Assembly: GCF_900129505.1 (NCBI RefSeq)
Contig: NZ_LT670818.1
Coordinates: 7,907,001 to 7,971,000 of the forward strand
Length of the DNA stretch: 64,000 bases
Source of the DNA: Bradyrhizobium erythrophlei
GTDB lineage: Bacteria; Pseudomonadota; Alphaproteobacteria; Rhizobiales; Xanthobacteraceae
Direction of reading: 5' to 3'
This document shows, piece by piece, positions 1 through 8,555 of the stretch. The notes beneath the pieces are model-generated. The model did no database searches, had not been told where the DNA came from, and saw only the letters and a program-made list of their open reading frames with translations. The first letter of the stretch is position 1, and each line of letters begins with the position of its first letter. The translations under genes and the position numbers were made by a program.

Positions 1-879
1 CGCCAGGAACAGCGGGTCCTCGCCGGCGTCCAGCATGCGCGCGAGATAATACAGCGCCGCGTCCGGATCGGAGCCGCGCACCGATTTATGCAGCGCCGAG
101 ATCAGGTTGTAATGGCCGTCGGCCGACTTGTCGTAGATCGGCGCGCGGCGCTGCAGGATCTCCTGCAACTTCGCGGCGTCGAAAATCTCGCCTTCCCGCG
201 CGGAGCGCCAGACCTCTTCGGCCAGCGTCAGCGCGGCGCGGCCGTCGCCGTCGGCCATGCGCACCAGCACGGCGCGGGCTTCCTCGTCGAGCGGCAGCTT
301 TCTGCCCTCGATGTTCTCGGCATGGACGAACAGCTTTTCGATCGCCGCCGGGTCGAGCGAATGAAACACCAGCACGCGTGCCCGCGACAACAAGGCGGCG
401 TTGAGCTCGAACGAAGGATTTTCGGTGGTGGCACCGACCAGCACCACGGTGCCGTCCTCCATCACGGGCAGAAACGAATCCTGCTGCGCGCGATTGAACC
501 TGTGCACCTCGTCGACGAACAACAGCGTGCCCTCGCCGGTCTCGCGCCTGGCGCGCGCCGCGTCGAACGCCTTTTTCAGATCGGCGACGCCGGAAAAAAC
601 CGCCGAGAGCTGCTCGAAATGCAGTTCGGTGGCATCCGCCAGGAGCCGCGCCACCGTGGTCTTTCCGGTGCCCGGCGGTCCCCAGAAGATCAGCGAACCG
701 AGCGTGCGCGTCGCCAACATGCGCGTCAGCGCGCCGTCGGGGCCGAGGATGTGATCCTGGCCGACGACTTCCGACAGATTGCGCGGGCGCAACCGGTCGG
801 GAAGCGGATGCGGCGCATCCTGCTCCATCCCCGCGGCGGCGAACAGGTTGGCGGCCTCGCGTGGTCGCTTCGGGCTCAT
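1..879 (-). CDS. rarA: Replication-associated recombination protein A, AAA+ ATPase (partial)
   Basis: RarA/MgsA is a clamp-loader-like AAA+ ATPase that acts at stalled replication forks. The first 293 codons are visible; the C-terminus lies beyond the left window edge (family usually about 440 aa). Walker A GPPGTGKT is near residues 67-74, Walker B LLFVDEVHRF near 119-128, and the sensor-1 segment GATTENPSF follows; a RarA-typical HYNLISALHKS stretch lies near residue 257. The ATG overlaps the stop of the upstream protease gene as ATGA, so the two are probably translationally coupled. The open frame runs off the edge with no internal stop. Confidence 0.93.
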   Translation of the reverse strand, partial: MSPKRPREAANLFAAAGMEQDAPHPLPDRLRPRNLSEVVGQDHILGPDGALTRMLATRTLGSLIFWGPPGTGKTTVARLLADATELHFEQLSAVFSGVADLKKAFDAARARRETGEGTLLFVDEVHRFNRAQQDSFLPVMEDGTVVLVGATTENPSFELNAALLSRARVLVFHSLDPAAIEKLFVHAENIEGRKLPLDEEARAVLVRMADGDGRAALTLAEEVWRSAREGEIFDAAKLQEILQRRAPIYDKSADGHYNLISALHKSVRGSDPDAALYYLARMLDAGEDPLFLA

Positions 880-2285
880 CCGCCGAGCGTAACGTTGATC
901 TGCTGGCCGCCGCGCACCAGCGTGATGCGCCAGATCCGCACAGACTCGCGCGTCGCCTTTTCGAGATCGCTGGTCCTGGCGATTTTCTGGCTGTTGACGG
1001 TCATGATGATGTCGCCTTTCTGGAAGCCGACATTGGCGGCGGTGCCGCCATCGGCCAGATCAGTCACCACGACGCCTTCAGTGTCCGAATCCAGATGCAG
1101 TTCGTCGGCCACGGCCGGCGAGATATTGGCGACCTTCGCGCCCTGCAGCGGCGAGCGCCCGGTCAGAACCAGCTCGTCGCGGCCGGTATCGGGCGCGGTC
1201 TGCAGCGGGATCGTCAGTTTCACCGTCTTGCCCGAGCGCAGCACATCGACCTGCGCGGTGCCACCGAGCGGACGCGTCGCGAAGCGGTAATCGAACGCGT
1301 TGGGATCCTCCACTGCCTGGCCGTCGACCGCGACGATCAGATCGGAGGGTTTCAGCCCTGCCCGCGCCGCCGGGCTGCTCGATACCACACTGGCGACCAG
1401 CGCGCCGTTCGGAAGCTTGAGCCCGAGGCTGTCGGCGATCTCCGGCGTCACGGCCTGCAGCTTGGCGCCGAGCCACGGCCGCTTGACCGCCTTGCCGCCG
1501 CTCTTGGCGGAAGCGACGACGACGCGCACCATGTTGGCGGGGATCGCAAAGCCGATGCCCTGCGATCCCCCCGAGCGCGAGAAGATCGCGGTATTGATGC
1601 CGGCGAGCCGGCCGGCCATGTCGACCAGCGCGCCGCCGGAATTGCCCGGATTGATCGCGGCATCGGTCTGAATGAAGAACTGGTAGTCGGTGATACCGAC
1701 CTGGGTGCGAGCCAGGGCCGAGATGATGCCGTGGGTCACGGTCTGCCCGACGCCGAAGGGATTGCCGATCGCCAGCACGACGTCGCCGACCTGCAATTCA
1801 TCGGAGTTGGCGAAATCGAGCGTCGGGAATTTCTCATGGGCGCCCTTGAGCCGCAATACCGCCAGATCGCTGCGGGGATCCTTGAGCACGATCTCGGCCT
1901 CGAATTCCCGCTTGTCGGCGAGTGACACCTTGACCTCATCGGCCCCCTCGATGACGTGCACATTGGTCACGACCAGACCCGACGGGTCCACCATCACGCC
2001 CGATCCCAGCGAACGCTGCATCTGCTCCGGCTGCTGGCCGGGCACGCCGAAGAAGCGGCGGAAGATCGGGTCGTCGAGCAGCGGGTTGTGATCCCGCACC
2101 ACCTTGGCGGCATAGACATTGACCACCGCCGGTTGCACCCGCTGCACGATCGGCGCGTAGGAGAGCATGACCTCCGCCGGCGAGGCCGGCACACGCCGGT
2201 CCTGGGCGACGGCAATCGGAAGACTACCCCAAAGGGTCACAGCCGATAGTGCGGCAAGCATGGCGGCGCGGATCGATCGATACAT
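876..2285 (-). CDS. Periplasmic Do/DegP-family serine protease (HtrA)
   Basis: Periplasmic protease/chaperone of the HtrA family, 469 aa. Residues 1-28 look like a Sec signal peptide ending AVAQ. The trypsin-like domain carries the full catalytic triad: His110 (TNVHVIEG), Asp140 (SDLAVLRL) and Ser216 (NPGNSGGAL). Two PDZ domains follow, at about 270-360 and 375-460. Length and two PDZ domains fit DegP/DegQ. It overlaps rarA by 4 nt. In many Rhizobiales this gene lies directly after rplQ; here about 10 kb of accessory DNA intervenes. DegQ versus MucD naming cannot be settled from sequence alone. Confidence 0.93.
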   Translation of the reverse strand: MYRSIRAAMLAALSAVTLWGSLPIAVAQDRRVPASPAEVMLSYAPIVQRVQPAVVNVYAAKVVRDHNPLLDDPIFRRFFGVPGQQPEQMQRSLGSGVMVDPSGLVVTNVHVIEGADEVKVSLADKREFEAEIVLKDPRSDLAVLRLKGAHEKFPTLDFANSDELQVGDVVLAIGNPFGVGQTVTHGIISALARTQVGITDYQFFIQTDAAINPGNSGGALVDMAGRLAGINTAIFSRSGGSQGIGFAIPANMVRVVVASAKSGGKAVKRPWLGAKLQAVTPEIADSLGLKLPNGALVASVVSSSPAARAGLKPSDLIVAVDGQAVEDPNAFDYRFATRPLGGTAQVDVLRSGKTVKLTIPLQTAPDTGRDELVLTGRSPLQGAKVANISPAVADELHLDSDTEGVVVTDLADGGTAANVGFQKGDIIMTVNSQKIARTSDLEKATRESVRIWRITLVRGGQQINVTLGG

Positions 2286-2434
2286 TCCTACCTCTCGAAG
2301 AAGACGTTGAAATATAAGCGTGTTCGCCCGGCAATCAAAGGGCGCCCTGCCCGTTATCCCGGCATCGCGGCGGCGGCCGGAAGGGCGCCGCCAGCGGCGG
2401 CCGCGCGCTCTGTACGGGGGCTGCCGGATTTGAT

Positions 2435-2448
2435 ATGACGATCGTCAT
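2435..2448. promoter_or_regulatory. Perfect 14-bp palindrome upstream of OprP-type porin
   Basis: ATGACGATCGTCAT is a perfect dyad about 130 bp before the porin start, in the 295-bp gap between the divergent protease and porin genes. It could be a regulator-binding site for either gene. I saw no convincing pair of pho-box repeats and no clear sigma-70 promoter, so the regulator is unknown. Confidence 0.35.
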
Positions 2449-2580
2449 GCAATAAAACCTGTTGCATCCGGACAACAAGCGGAACCGTTCACTTCAGTAA
2501 CCCTGGCGTTAGACAGCCAGATATAGTTCCAGGGATTCGCAGGTGAATGGGGCGGTTAATTCAGCGAAAGGGGTAATCAC

Positions 2581-4182
2581 ATGACCAAGTCAAAACTCTT
2601 GGCTTCAGTGGCGTTCAGCGTGGCGGGCGCATTGATGGCATCGCAGGCGCACGCACAATCCGCCGGCGGCAATGACACGGAAATCGCGTTGCTGAAACAG
2701 CAGCTTCGATTGATGGAGCAAAAGCTCGAAAAGCTCGAGAAACAAACCGCCGCCAATACCTCGGCCGCGGCGAAAGCCAACGCCAAGGCCGACGCCAAGG
2801 CCGATCCCAAGGTCACCGTGGCGAGCGCCAACGCGGCCTATCCCGTCAAGGGTACGATTGCGCCGTCCGACGTGGTCGTGACCATGCCGAACAACCGGCC
2901 GACCATCTGCACCGCCGACAATCAGAACTGCATCGCGATCACAAGCCGCGTTCACTTCGACGTCGGCGGCTACGACTATCACCCCAACTCGGCCTCAACC
3001 GTACCGCAGCGCCTCGACAGCGGAGAAAATGTTCGCCGCGCGCGTATCGGCGTGATCGGCAAGTTCCTCGAGGACTGGAATTACGCCCTGATCTACGACT
3101 TCGGCGGCGCTTCGGACGGCTTCGGCGGCACCGCCGGGGTTAATGGAGCGGCCGTCGGATTCCTCCCGGGCGGCGCGGTGTCGGGCATCGAAAACGCCTA
3201 TCTGAGCTACACCGGTATCAAGCCGTTCGGTGGCAAACTCGCGGTCGAAGGCGGCATCATGGACCTGCCCTACACGCTGGACGAGGCCTCCAGCTCGAAC
3301 GACATCCCGTTCATGGAGCGTGCCGCTTCAGGGATCACCGCCACCAACATCGCGGCCGGCGACTTCCGTTCCACCATCGGCACGCGCTGGTACACCGACA
3401 CGTTCTGGGCCGGCGCCTATGTAACGGGGCCCGCGACGGGCGCCATTCACTCCGCCTCGAGCGTCAACCCCAACGGCACCACCGAACAATACGGCACGTT
3501 CGCCCGTGTCGCGGGCCAGGTCGTCAGCGGCAAGGATTACTCGCTGCATATCGGCGGCGATGCCGAATGGCTGATCCAGCCGCCGCATAACCTGATCGCG
3601 AACACGCAAACGCTCACTTTGAGCGACCGTCCGGAGGTGCGCATCGACCCGACCACGCTGGTGTCGACCGGCGCGATCGCAGACGTATCCGGTGCTCAGG
3701 TCTACAGCGCCGAAGTGGCGGGGACGTACGGGCCCCTGTTCTTCCAGGGCGAGTATTTCTGGTACAATATCGACCGTACCGCTTTTGCCCCGCTATCCAG
3801 CCTGAGATTCCAGGGCGGCTACGCGGAAGCAGCCTGGGTCCTGACCGGCGAAACCCGCCTCTACAACCCAGCAAGCGCCTCCTACGGCGGTATCGTGCCG
3901 GCCAATCCGTTCTCATTGAGCGGCGGCGGCTGGGGCGCATGGGAGATCGCCGGCCGGTACAGCACGATCGACCTCAACGACCAGGTCGGCACGGCGGTCG
4001 GCGTCGCCGGGGGCCGGCAGACCATCTATACGCTGGCGCTGAACTGGTACGCCAATCGCAATGTGCGCCTGATGCTCGATTTCCTTCACGGCGACATTGC
4101 CAAGCAGCTGAGCCCCACCAACTTCACCGACACCGGCTCGAAGTTCAACGCGCTCGCGATGCGCACCCAGGTGGCGTTCTAG
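2581..4182 (+). CDS. OprP/OprO-type outer-membrane porin (porin P family)
   Basis: Outer-membrane beta-barrel porin of the phosphate-selective OprO/OprP superfamily, 533 aa. Residues 1-26 form a signal peptide ending SQAHAQ. Residues 33-60 form a Leu/Lys/Glu-rich coiled coil (LLKQQLRLMEQKLEKLEKQ), then an Ala/Lys/Asp linker, then alternating barrel strands ending in a C-terminal Phe (MRTQVAF), the usual BAM signal. A ribosome-binding site AAAGGGG lies about 7 nt before the ATG. Substrate specificity is not proven: phosphate or other anions are family-level expectations. It stands alone, divergent from the protease and convergent with the next porin. Confidence 0.85.
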   Translation: MTKSKLLASVAFSVAGALMASQAHAQSAGGNDTEIALLKQQLRLMEQKLEKLEKQTAANTSAAAKANAKADAKADPKVTVASANAAYPVKGTIAPSDVVVTMPNNRPTICTADNQNCIAITSRVHFDVGGYDYHPNSASTVPQRLDSGENVRRARIGVIGKFLEDWNYALIYDFGGASDGFGGTAGVNGAAVGFLPGGAVSGIENAYLSYTGIKPFGGKLAVEGGIMDLPYTLDEASSSNDIPFMERAASGITATNIAAGDFRSTIGTRWYTDTFWAGAYVTGPATGAIHSASSVNPNGTTEQYGTFARVAGQVVSGKDYSLHIGGDAEWLIQPPHNLIANTQTLTLSDRPEVRIDPTTLVSTGAIADVSGAQVYSAEVAGTYGPLFFQGEYFWYNIDRTAFAPLSSLRFQGGYAEAAWVLTGETRLYNPASASYGGIVPANPFSLSGGGWGAWEIAGRYSTIDLNDQVGTAVGVAGGRQTIYTLALNWYANRNVRLMLDFLHGDIAKQLSPTNFTDTGSKFNALAMRTQVAF

Positions 4183-4217
4183 ATCCAGGGCAGCCACTCC
4201 AGATCCAGGGCAGCCAC
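4181..4217. repeat. 17-bp direct repeat at the porin stop codon
   Basis: AGATCCAGGGCAGCCAC occurs twice, starting at 4181 and 4201, a 20-bp period. The first copy overlaps the TAG stop codon of the OprP-type porin. The second copy runs into a small GGCAGC/GCTGCC inverted repeat. It looks like a short tandem duplication. Confidence 0.6.
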
Positions 4218-4497
4218 GGCTGCCCGGGTGCCCCTGGGTCTTCCCCGCATGGCGTCTGCCAAGACCGCTGGTCGAGCGGTCTTTCGGATGATCGCGGGGT
4301 TTGGCAGCGATTTTGCCTTATGGAGGGAACAAGTCCTTGTCTCCAATGAGGCACCGGGACGCAGAAATCCTGTGGAGCCTTTGGGCAGCCGGTTATGGGC
4401 CTGATTCGGCTTTCGTCATCACATCAGGCCGCGGGCGTTGCCGCTCGTGCCCTCTGGTGCGTTGGTGAATGCCGAACAATCCGTCCCTGAAGCCTTC
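4183..4497. other. Gap between two convergent porin genes
   Basis: A 315-bp stretch with no credible gene. It holds the direct repeat after the first porin, a terminator-like hairpin at 4261-4284, and a loose inverted repeat (GGCCTGAT at 4398-4405 with ATCAGGCC at 4423-4430). These probably end transcription from both sides. Confidence 0.6.
4261..4284 (+). terminator. Rho-independent-like terminator after OprP-type porin
   Basis: AAGACCGCT and AGCGGTCTT form a perfect 9-bp stem around a 5-nt loop, followed by only a short T stretch (TTT). It lies about 80 bp after the porin stop. The short T-run makes efficiency uncertain. Confidence 0.5.
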
Positions 4498-5979
4498 TCA
4501 GAAACGGAAGCGAAGCCCAACCGTCGGATCGATCGAGCTCCGATTGAGGAAGCCGTTCACCAGGCCGCCATTGAACTGCGAGAACATGATTCCGGCGTAG
4601 GCATCGAATTTCTTCGCAAACTGCCAATCGGCGACGAAGGAAACGGCGTCGAACGTCCCGTGGCAGTTTGCGAACGCCGAGGGGTTGGTGCAGTTGACGA
4701 ATGCACCAAAGGTGGGCTGCGTATAATGGTAGTAAGCGCCCATCAGATCCAAATTGTCAGTGACGGCGTATTTTGCGCCGGTCCAGAATACGTGGAATAA
4801 CTTGTCGCCGGCGTCGAAAGCCGTGTTGCTGATGTTCGTGCCGTTGATCGCAGTGCAGGCGGCGCAGACGAAGTCTCCCGCGATATCACTAAAACCAGTA
4901 CCGGGGGCAAACCGATTGCTGGGGGGCGCATATCGAATGAATTCGTACCCGGCAAACAGCTTGAGTGGCCCGTTACTGTATTTGCCAACCAGCATCACGG
5001 CTGTATTGTCGGAGAGCGTCGCAGTGAGTACCTGCGGCAGGACCGCCGGCAGCGTGTTGCCGCCAAGCGCCAGCGACACGCCGTTCTGGACGAAGCTGCC
5101 AATCGCGTCGAGCGAAAGCGTGCCGCCGGCCAAATTGGTAACGTCCCCGCCGAGTTGGAGCTGGTAGGAACCAGTCGCGGCGTTGTTCAGCTCGTAGCCG
5201 CCGAATTGCCAGAGCGCCGCAACCCTGAACTGGCCAATCTCGACACGATACTTCACCGACGTGCTAAACCGGGTGTCCTGGGTGTTGCCCCCGCCGGCGG
5301 TAATTCCCTGCCAGCCGATCGGCGAGAAGGCGTACGAAGCGCCCATCGGGTCGTAGGCAAAAACGGCGTCCAAAGTCAGCGTGTTTTGCCGGAAAACGGT
5401 CAAGGTGCCATAGGGTGAGCTGACGCCCAAATAGCCCACGGAATTGTAAAATTGCCCGGCCCGGCTGGAGTCGGCGTACGAATCCTGGCTGGTGAGCGGC
5501 ACGCCGATGTTCTGAAAATCAGAGTGCGGTCCGTTGGAGAGGTGCAGGGAATAAGGATCGAACCCGGCCTGCAGATCGAAGATAAAATCCCATCCCTCGG
5601 CGAGCGGCTCTTTCCCCTTGATCCCGATGTTTGAATTGCTCAAACCGTTGGGCGCGAGATCCCACCGCGGGCCCCTGCTGTACTTCTGGATAAGATAATC
5701 CACCCCGACGGCGGATGTGCCATTGAAGGGCGCTCCATGGCTCCGCCATGTCACCCCCCCGTCGATCGTGCCGTAGACGGTGATGCCATTCCAGCTCAGC
5801 GGGCAGGCAGTGAGGACAAAGTCCTCAAGGCTGCCACACGTCGCTGGCTGCGACAGAGCCTTCGTGGTCGCGGCGGGCGGGGCCTTCGTTGCCATGGTGT
5901 CGTCAGCCAAAGCAGCCGTTGCGTACGCCGCGCCAGCGAGTCCGAAAATCATCGATGCGAAAACACCAACCATTTTCAT
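4498..5979 (-). CDS. Gram-negative general porin (trimeric OmpC-like barrel)
   Basis: Outer-membrane porin of the general Gram-negative type, 493 aa from the chosen start. The open frame extends 54 codons further upstream, but the ATG at 5979 is preceded by GGGAGG at a good distance and begins a signal peptide (MKMVGVFASMIFGLAGAAYATAALA), so it is preferred. Barrel landmarks include NGITVYGTIDGG near the mature N-terminus, DSSRAGQFYNSVGYLGVSSPYG near residue 180, and a C-terminal LRFRF. A close but broken paralogue lies at 8288-9994. It is convergent with the OprP-type porin. Confidence 0.85.
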   Translation of the reverse strand: MKMVGVFASMIFGLAGAAYATAALADDTMATKAPPAATTKALSQPATCGSLEDFVLTACPLSWNGITVYGTIDGGVTWRSHGAPFNGTSAVGVDYLIQKYSRGPRWDLAPNGLSNSNIGIKGKEPLAEGWDFIFDLQAGFDPYSLHLSNGPHSDFQNIGVPLTSQDSYADSSRAGQFYNSVGYLGVSSPYGTLTVFRQNTLTLDAVFAYDPMGASYAFSPIGWQGITAGGGNTQDTRFSTSVKYRVEIGQFRVAALWQFGGYELNNAATGSYQLQLGGDVTNLAGGTLSLDAIGSFVQNGVSLALGGNTLPAVLPQVLTATLSDNTAVMLVGKYSNGPLKLFAGYEFIRYAPPSNRFAPGTGFSDIAGDFVCAACTAINGTNISNTAFDAGDKLFHVFWTGAKYAVTDNLDLMGAYYHYTQPTFGAFVNCTNPSAFANCHGTFDAVSFVADWQFAKKFDAYAGIMFSQFNGGLVNGFLNRSSIDPTVGLRFRF

Positions 5980-6039
5980 ACCGCCCCCTCCCGAATCGAC
6001 CGGTTCCGAAGCTGCGCCGCGCTTACATATACACCGACA

Positions 6040-6063
6040 ATTGTACTCGGTAAATCGCCGAGT
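6040..6063 (-). promoter_or_regulatory. Possible -10 box with adjacent dyad upstream of porin
   Basis: On the minus strand, TACAAT (6045-6040) resembles a -10 box about 60 bp before the porin ATG. Immediately upstream an ACTCGG/CCGAGT inverted repeat with a 7-nt spacer (6045-6063) sits where the -10/-35 spacer would be. No good -35 hexamer was found, so this is tentative. Confidence 0.25.
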
Positions 6064-6401
6064 GCTGCGCAGACTGATCAACACAGGGTGGCCGTGTCTT
6101 CGCGTTCGAAGCGGTAGCCAAGGAGCGAGGTTGGAACTCACGTCTGAAAGCGAGTCACTTTGCCGACTTAGCGGGTTGCGCCGTCATTCCGATCGCGCGC
6201 CGGTCACTTCCGGTCGACGCCGATAAAGCAGACATTATCAGAGCCTGTCGTCACTTCACTCCACAACCAGAAGTGCACAACGGCGATCGGTTCATCTCGG
6301 CGCGTTCAAACCCCGCCAACCGAGGCGACCAAAAGAAAAGCCTGAAGCTTGGAGTTCTCGATTCCTCCGGCCGACTGTCGAGCATGGAAAGTGTCGAGCA
6401 T

Positions 6402-6430
6402 AAAAAAGAGCGGCTTGAGCCGCTCCTTTT
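6402..6430 (-). terminator. Terminator of the BA14K-like gene
   Basis: GAGCGGC and GCCGCTC form a 7-bp stem with a TTGA loop, flanked by an A-run on one side and a T-run on the other. It therefore reads as a Rho-independent terminator in both directions. It lies 6 bp beyond the stop of the BA14K-like gene. Confidence 0.85.
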
Positions 6431-6435
6431 TGGTT

Positions 6436-6696
6436 TTATACGCAAGGACGCCACTGCCCATCGTCGCCCATATACTTTCCGGACGCCCGGTCGTAGTACG
6501 CCCAACGCTGGGCGCAATGGGTAGCAGCGGCCTCGCTCGGTACGAACGAGCCGGTGCTTGCTTGAGCACCGCCGAACCCGCCGACGTCCATCGGATCGCC
6601 ACCACGGACGCCGTGAAGTTCCACGGCGAAGGCCGGGGTGGCAACTGCTAACGCGAGTAACAGGGCCGCAGCCCTTACAATTCCAAGTTTCAACAT
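6436..6696 (-). CDS. Small secreted BA14K-like protein
   Basis: 86 aa. Residues 1-24 are a signal peptide (MLKLGIVRAAALLLALAVAT, then PAFA). The C-terminal part HCAQRWAYYDRASGKYMGDD and the end WRPC match the BA14K-like pattern (Cys, aromatic/Arg, YDPASG-like, GYDG-like, final Pro-Cys). Two Cys residues could form a disulfide. BA14K is a Brucella surface antigen with reported lectin-like activity; the role here is unknown. The ribosome-binding site GGAGAAG lies 4 nt before the ATG and a strong terminator follows, so it is a monocistronic gene. Confidence 0.75.
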   Translation of the reverse strand: MLKLGIVRAAALLLALAVATPAFAVELHGVRGGDPMDVGGFGGAQASTGSFVPSEAAATHCAQRWAYYDRASGKYMGDDGQWRPCV

Positions 6697-6848
6697 TGCG
6701 CTTCTCCATAGAGTCTAAATCAGGAACATCGCCGTGAGGCTTAAGTCTGATGTAGGTCAGCAATCGGCTGCGCTGTACGCCCCGTGCTGGGAATGATTGG
6801 TGCGGGGCGCGCAACGCGCCGCGATTGTCAGACGCTCTCTGAGCCGGC

Positions 6849-7817
6849 TTATTCGGTAACGTCGTGCGAGGTCTTTTGCCGGTCCTCTGTCCAATCAGGA
6901 TCCCAGTAGGGCGGCTTGCCAAAGCGTTTCTGGGCAAAATCCAGAAAGGCCCGCACCTTCGGTGGCACCATGCGATGTGGAGGAAAGACCCCGAAGATGC
7001 CACCCGGCTTAGTGGCGATCATGGAGGACCACTCGGGAAGCACGTGCCGCAGGCGACCCGCCTTGATATACTCGCCGACCAGCCATGTCGGGAGCAGCGC
7101 GACCCCCACGCCGGCAACCGCCGCATCCCGCAGGGGCTCGGCGTCGTCGGCGCGCAACGTCCCGGTGACGGGTACTTGCTCGAAAGCATCGCCTGCCTCG
7201 GTCTGGTGACGAAAAAACCAGCGGTCGGTCGGCTGCAACGTATAGACAAGACAATTATGCTGCAGCAGGTCGAGCGGCTCGGCGATCGGCGGCGTGCGGT
7301 CTAGATAGGCAGGGCTCGCGCAGGCAATGCGCCGGTGCGGCGCGAGCTTGCGGGCGAGCATGCTGGAATCGATGAGCGAGCCGATACGGATCGCGAGGTC
7401 CGCGCCGACGGCCAGCAGATCGACTCGCACATCGCTTAATGAGACATCGAGACGAATATCGGGATAAGCGGCCAGGAAGTCCGGCACGAACGGCATGATG
7501 TGCAGGCGGGCGAAGCCGCCCGGGACATGCAGACGGATCAACCCCTGTGGCCGCCCCTCTATTGCCGAGGCCGCATCCCGCGCTTCCTCCAGGCCCCGCA
7601 GAACGCCGCGCGCGTGCTCGTAGAATGTGGCGCCCGGCTCGGTGAGATGCGCGCGGCGGGTGGTGCGATGAAACAGGCTGACACCAAGATCCTCTTCAAG
7701 GCTGGCGATCGCGCGCGAGACGGTAGATGTCTTGGTATTCGTGGCAATTGCAGCCTTCGAAAAGCTGCCGACCTCTACCGCTCGCACGAACATGCGCAGC
7801 GCGCCGAGATAGTCCAT
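6849..7817 (-). CDS. LysR-family transcriptional regulator
   Basis: 322 aa. The N-terminal winged-helix DNA-binding domain spans about residues 1-60 (LGALRMFVRAVEVGSFSKAA, then TVSRAIASLEEDLGVSLFHR), typical of the CrgA/AaeR-like subgroup. The rest is a LysR substrate-binding domain. The open frame extends 70 codons upstream, but the ATG at 7817 has a clear GGAGG about 7 nt before it and starts at the family position (MDYLGALRMF). It points away from the porin pseudogene; no intact divergent target gene remains beside it, so its regulon cannot be inferred. Confidence 0.88.
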   Translation of the reverse strand: MDYLGALRMFVRAVEVGSFSKAAIATNTKTSTVSRAIASLEEDLGVSLFHRTTRRAHLTEPGATFYEHARGVLRGLEEARDAASAIEGRPQGLIRLHVPGGFARLHIMPFVPDFLAAYPDIRLDVSLSDVRVDLLAVGADLAIRIGSLIDSSMLARKLAPHRRIACASPAYLDRTPPIAEPLDLLQHNCLVYTLQPTDRWFFRHQTEAGDAFEQVPVTGTLRADDAEPLRDAAVAGVGVALLPTWLVGEYIKAGRLRHVLPEWSSMIATKPGGIFGVFPPHRMVPPKVRAFLDFAQKRFGKPPYWDPDWTEDRQKTSHDVTE

Positions 7818-8287
7818 TTTGGCGCCTCCGTATCGCCCTTGCGACGAAACGTCGAGCACTCGCCCGATCAGCCCCTTCGTGCGACCTTCGGTATTCGGCC
7901 TCGGTCGATTTCGGCCGGCACTCCAACATTTGTTTGCATGTTTCGCAACAATCATTTCCGGCTGCGGGCCGACGCCGCGGCATGGTGGCGGGACAATTAC
8001 CGACAGGGCAGCAGGCGAGGAATACAAGCATTGGTTCCGGGCGAAATTCCTGCAGCAGCTCCGCCTGTTCTTTCGCTATCAGCAAACAGAGGGCGCCAAG
8101 ATCATGTGCTTGCCCGGGTAAATGATGACTCAACCTTGCGCGCCTACGAAAGCGCAAACGACGCCTACGCTGTCTTTCGAAAAATGCTGAAGCGCGGCAA
8201 CCCACCTGATACGTGGAGGGAACTGCTGGCGGCGGCGTCGGGAGAGTCGGGTAAACGGCGACTGTCGCGATCGGCACCGAGGGGATA
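7818..8287. other. Gap between LysR gene and porin pseudogene
   Basis: About 470 bp with no gene I can support; open frames here lack ribosome-binding sites and any recognisable family. It should contain the LysR promoter. The first recognisable porin remnant begins near 8288. Confidence 0.5.
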
Positions 8288-8555
8288 GGCTATGACCGGG
8301 ATCAATTGCCGCGAACAACGGCATCCCCCAAAACCTGCAACGCTCCTACTCCGACTCAAGCCGGGCGGGCCAGTGGTTCAACGCCAAGGTTATGTCGGCG
8401 TCAGTTCTCCGACCTATGGCACAGCGCCCAGCGATACGCAGACCGCCTTCACGGATATCGCGGGAGACTTTCCTTGCCAGGGCTGCCAGGCATTCAACAA
8501 CACGAATATCAATAATGCCGCGTTCGGCGTGAACGGCCTTGGTAACAGGGTCTTA

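Larger units (their letters stand above)
5980..6435. other. Gap between porin and BA14K-like genes
   Basis: About 456 bp without a credible gene. It holds the upstream region of the minus-strand porin, with a possible promoter/operator at 6040-6063, and the terminator of the BA14K-like gene at 6402-6430. I recognise nothing in 6064-6400. Confidence 0.5.

Noticed and set aside
6251..7003. A 250-codon open frame across the BA14K-like gene
   Set aside because: Crosses a strong terminator and overlaps two better-supported genes; composition is random-like.
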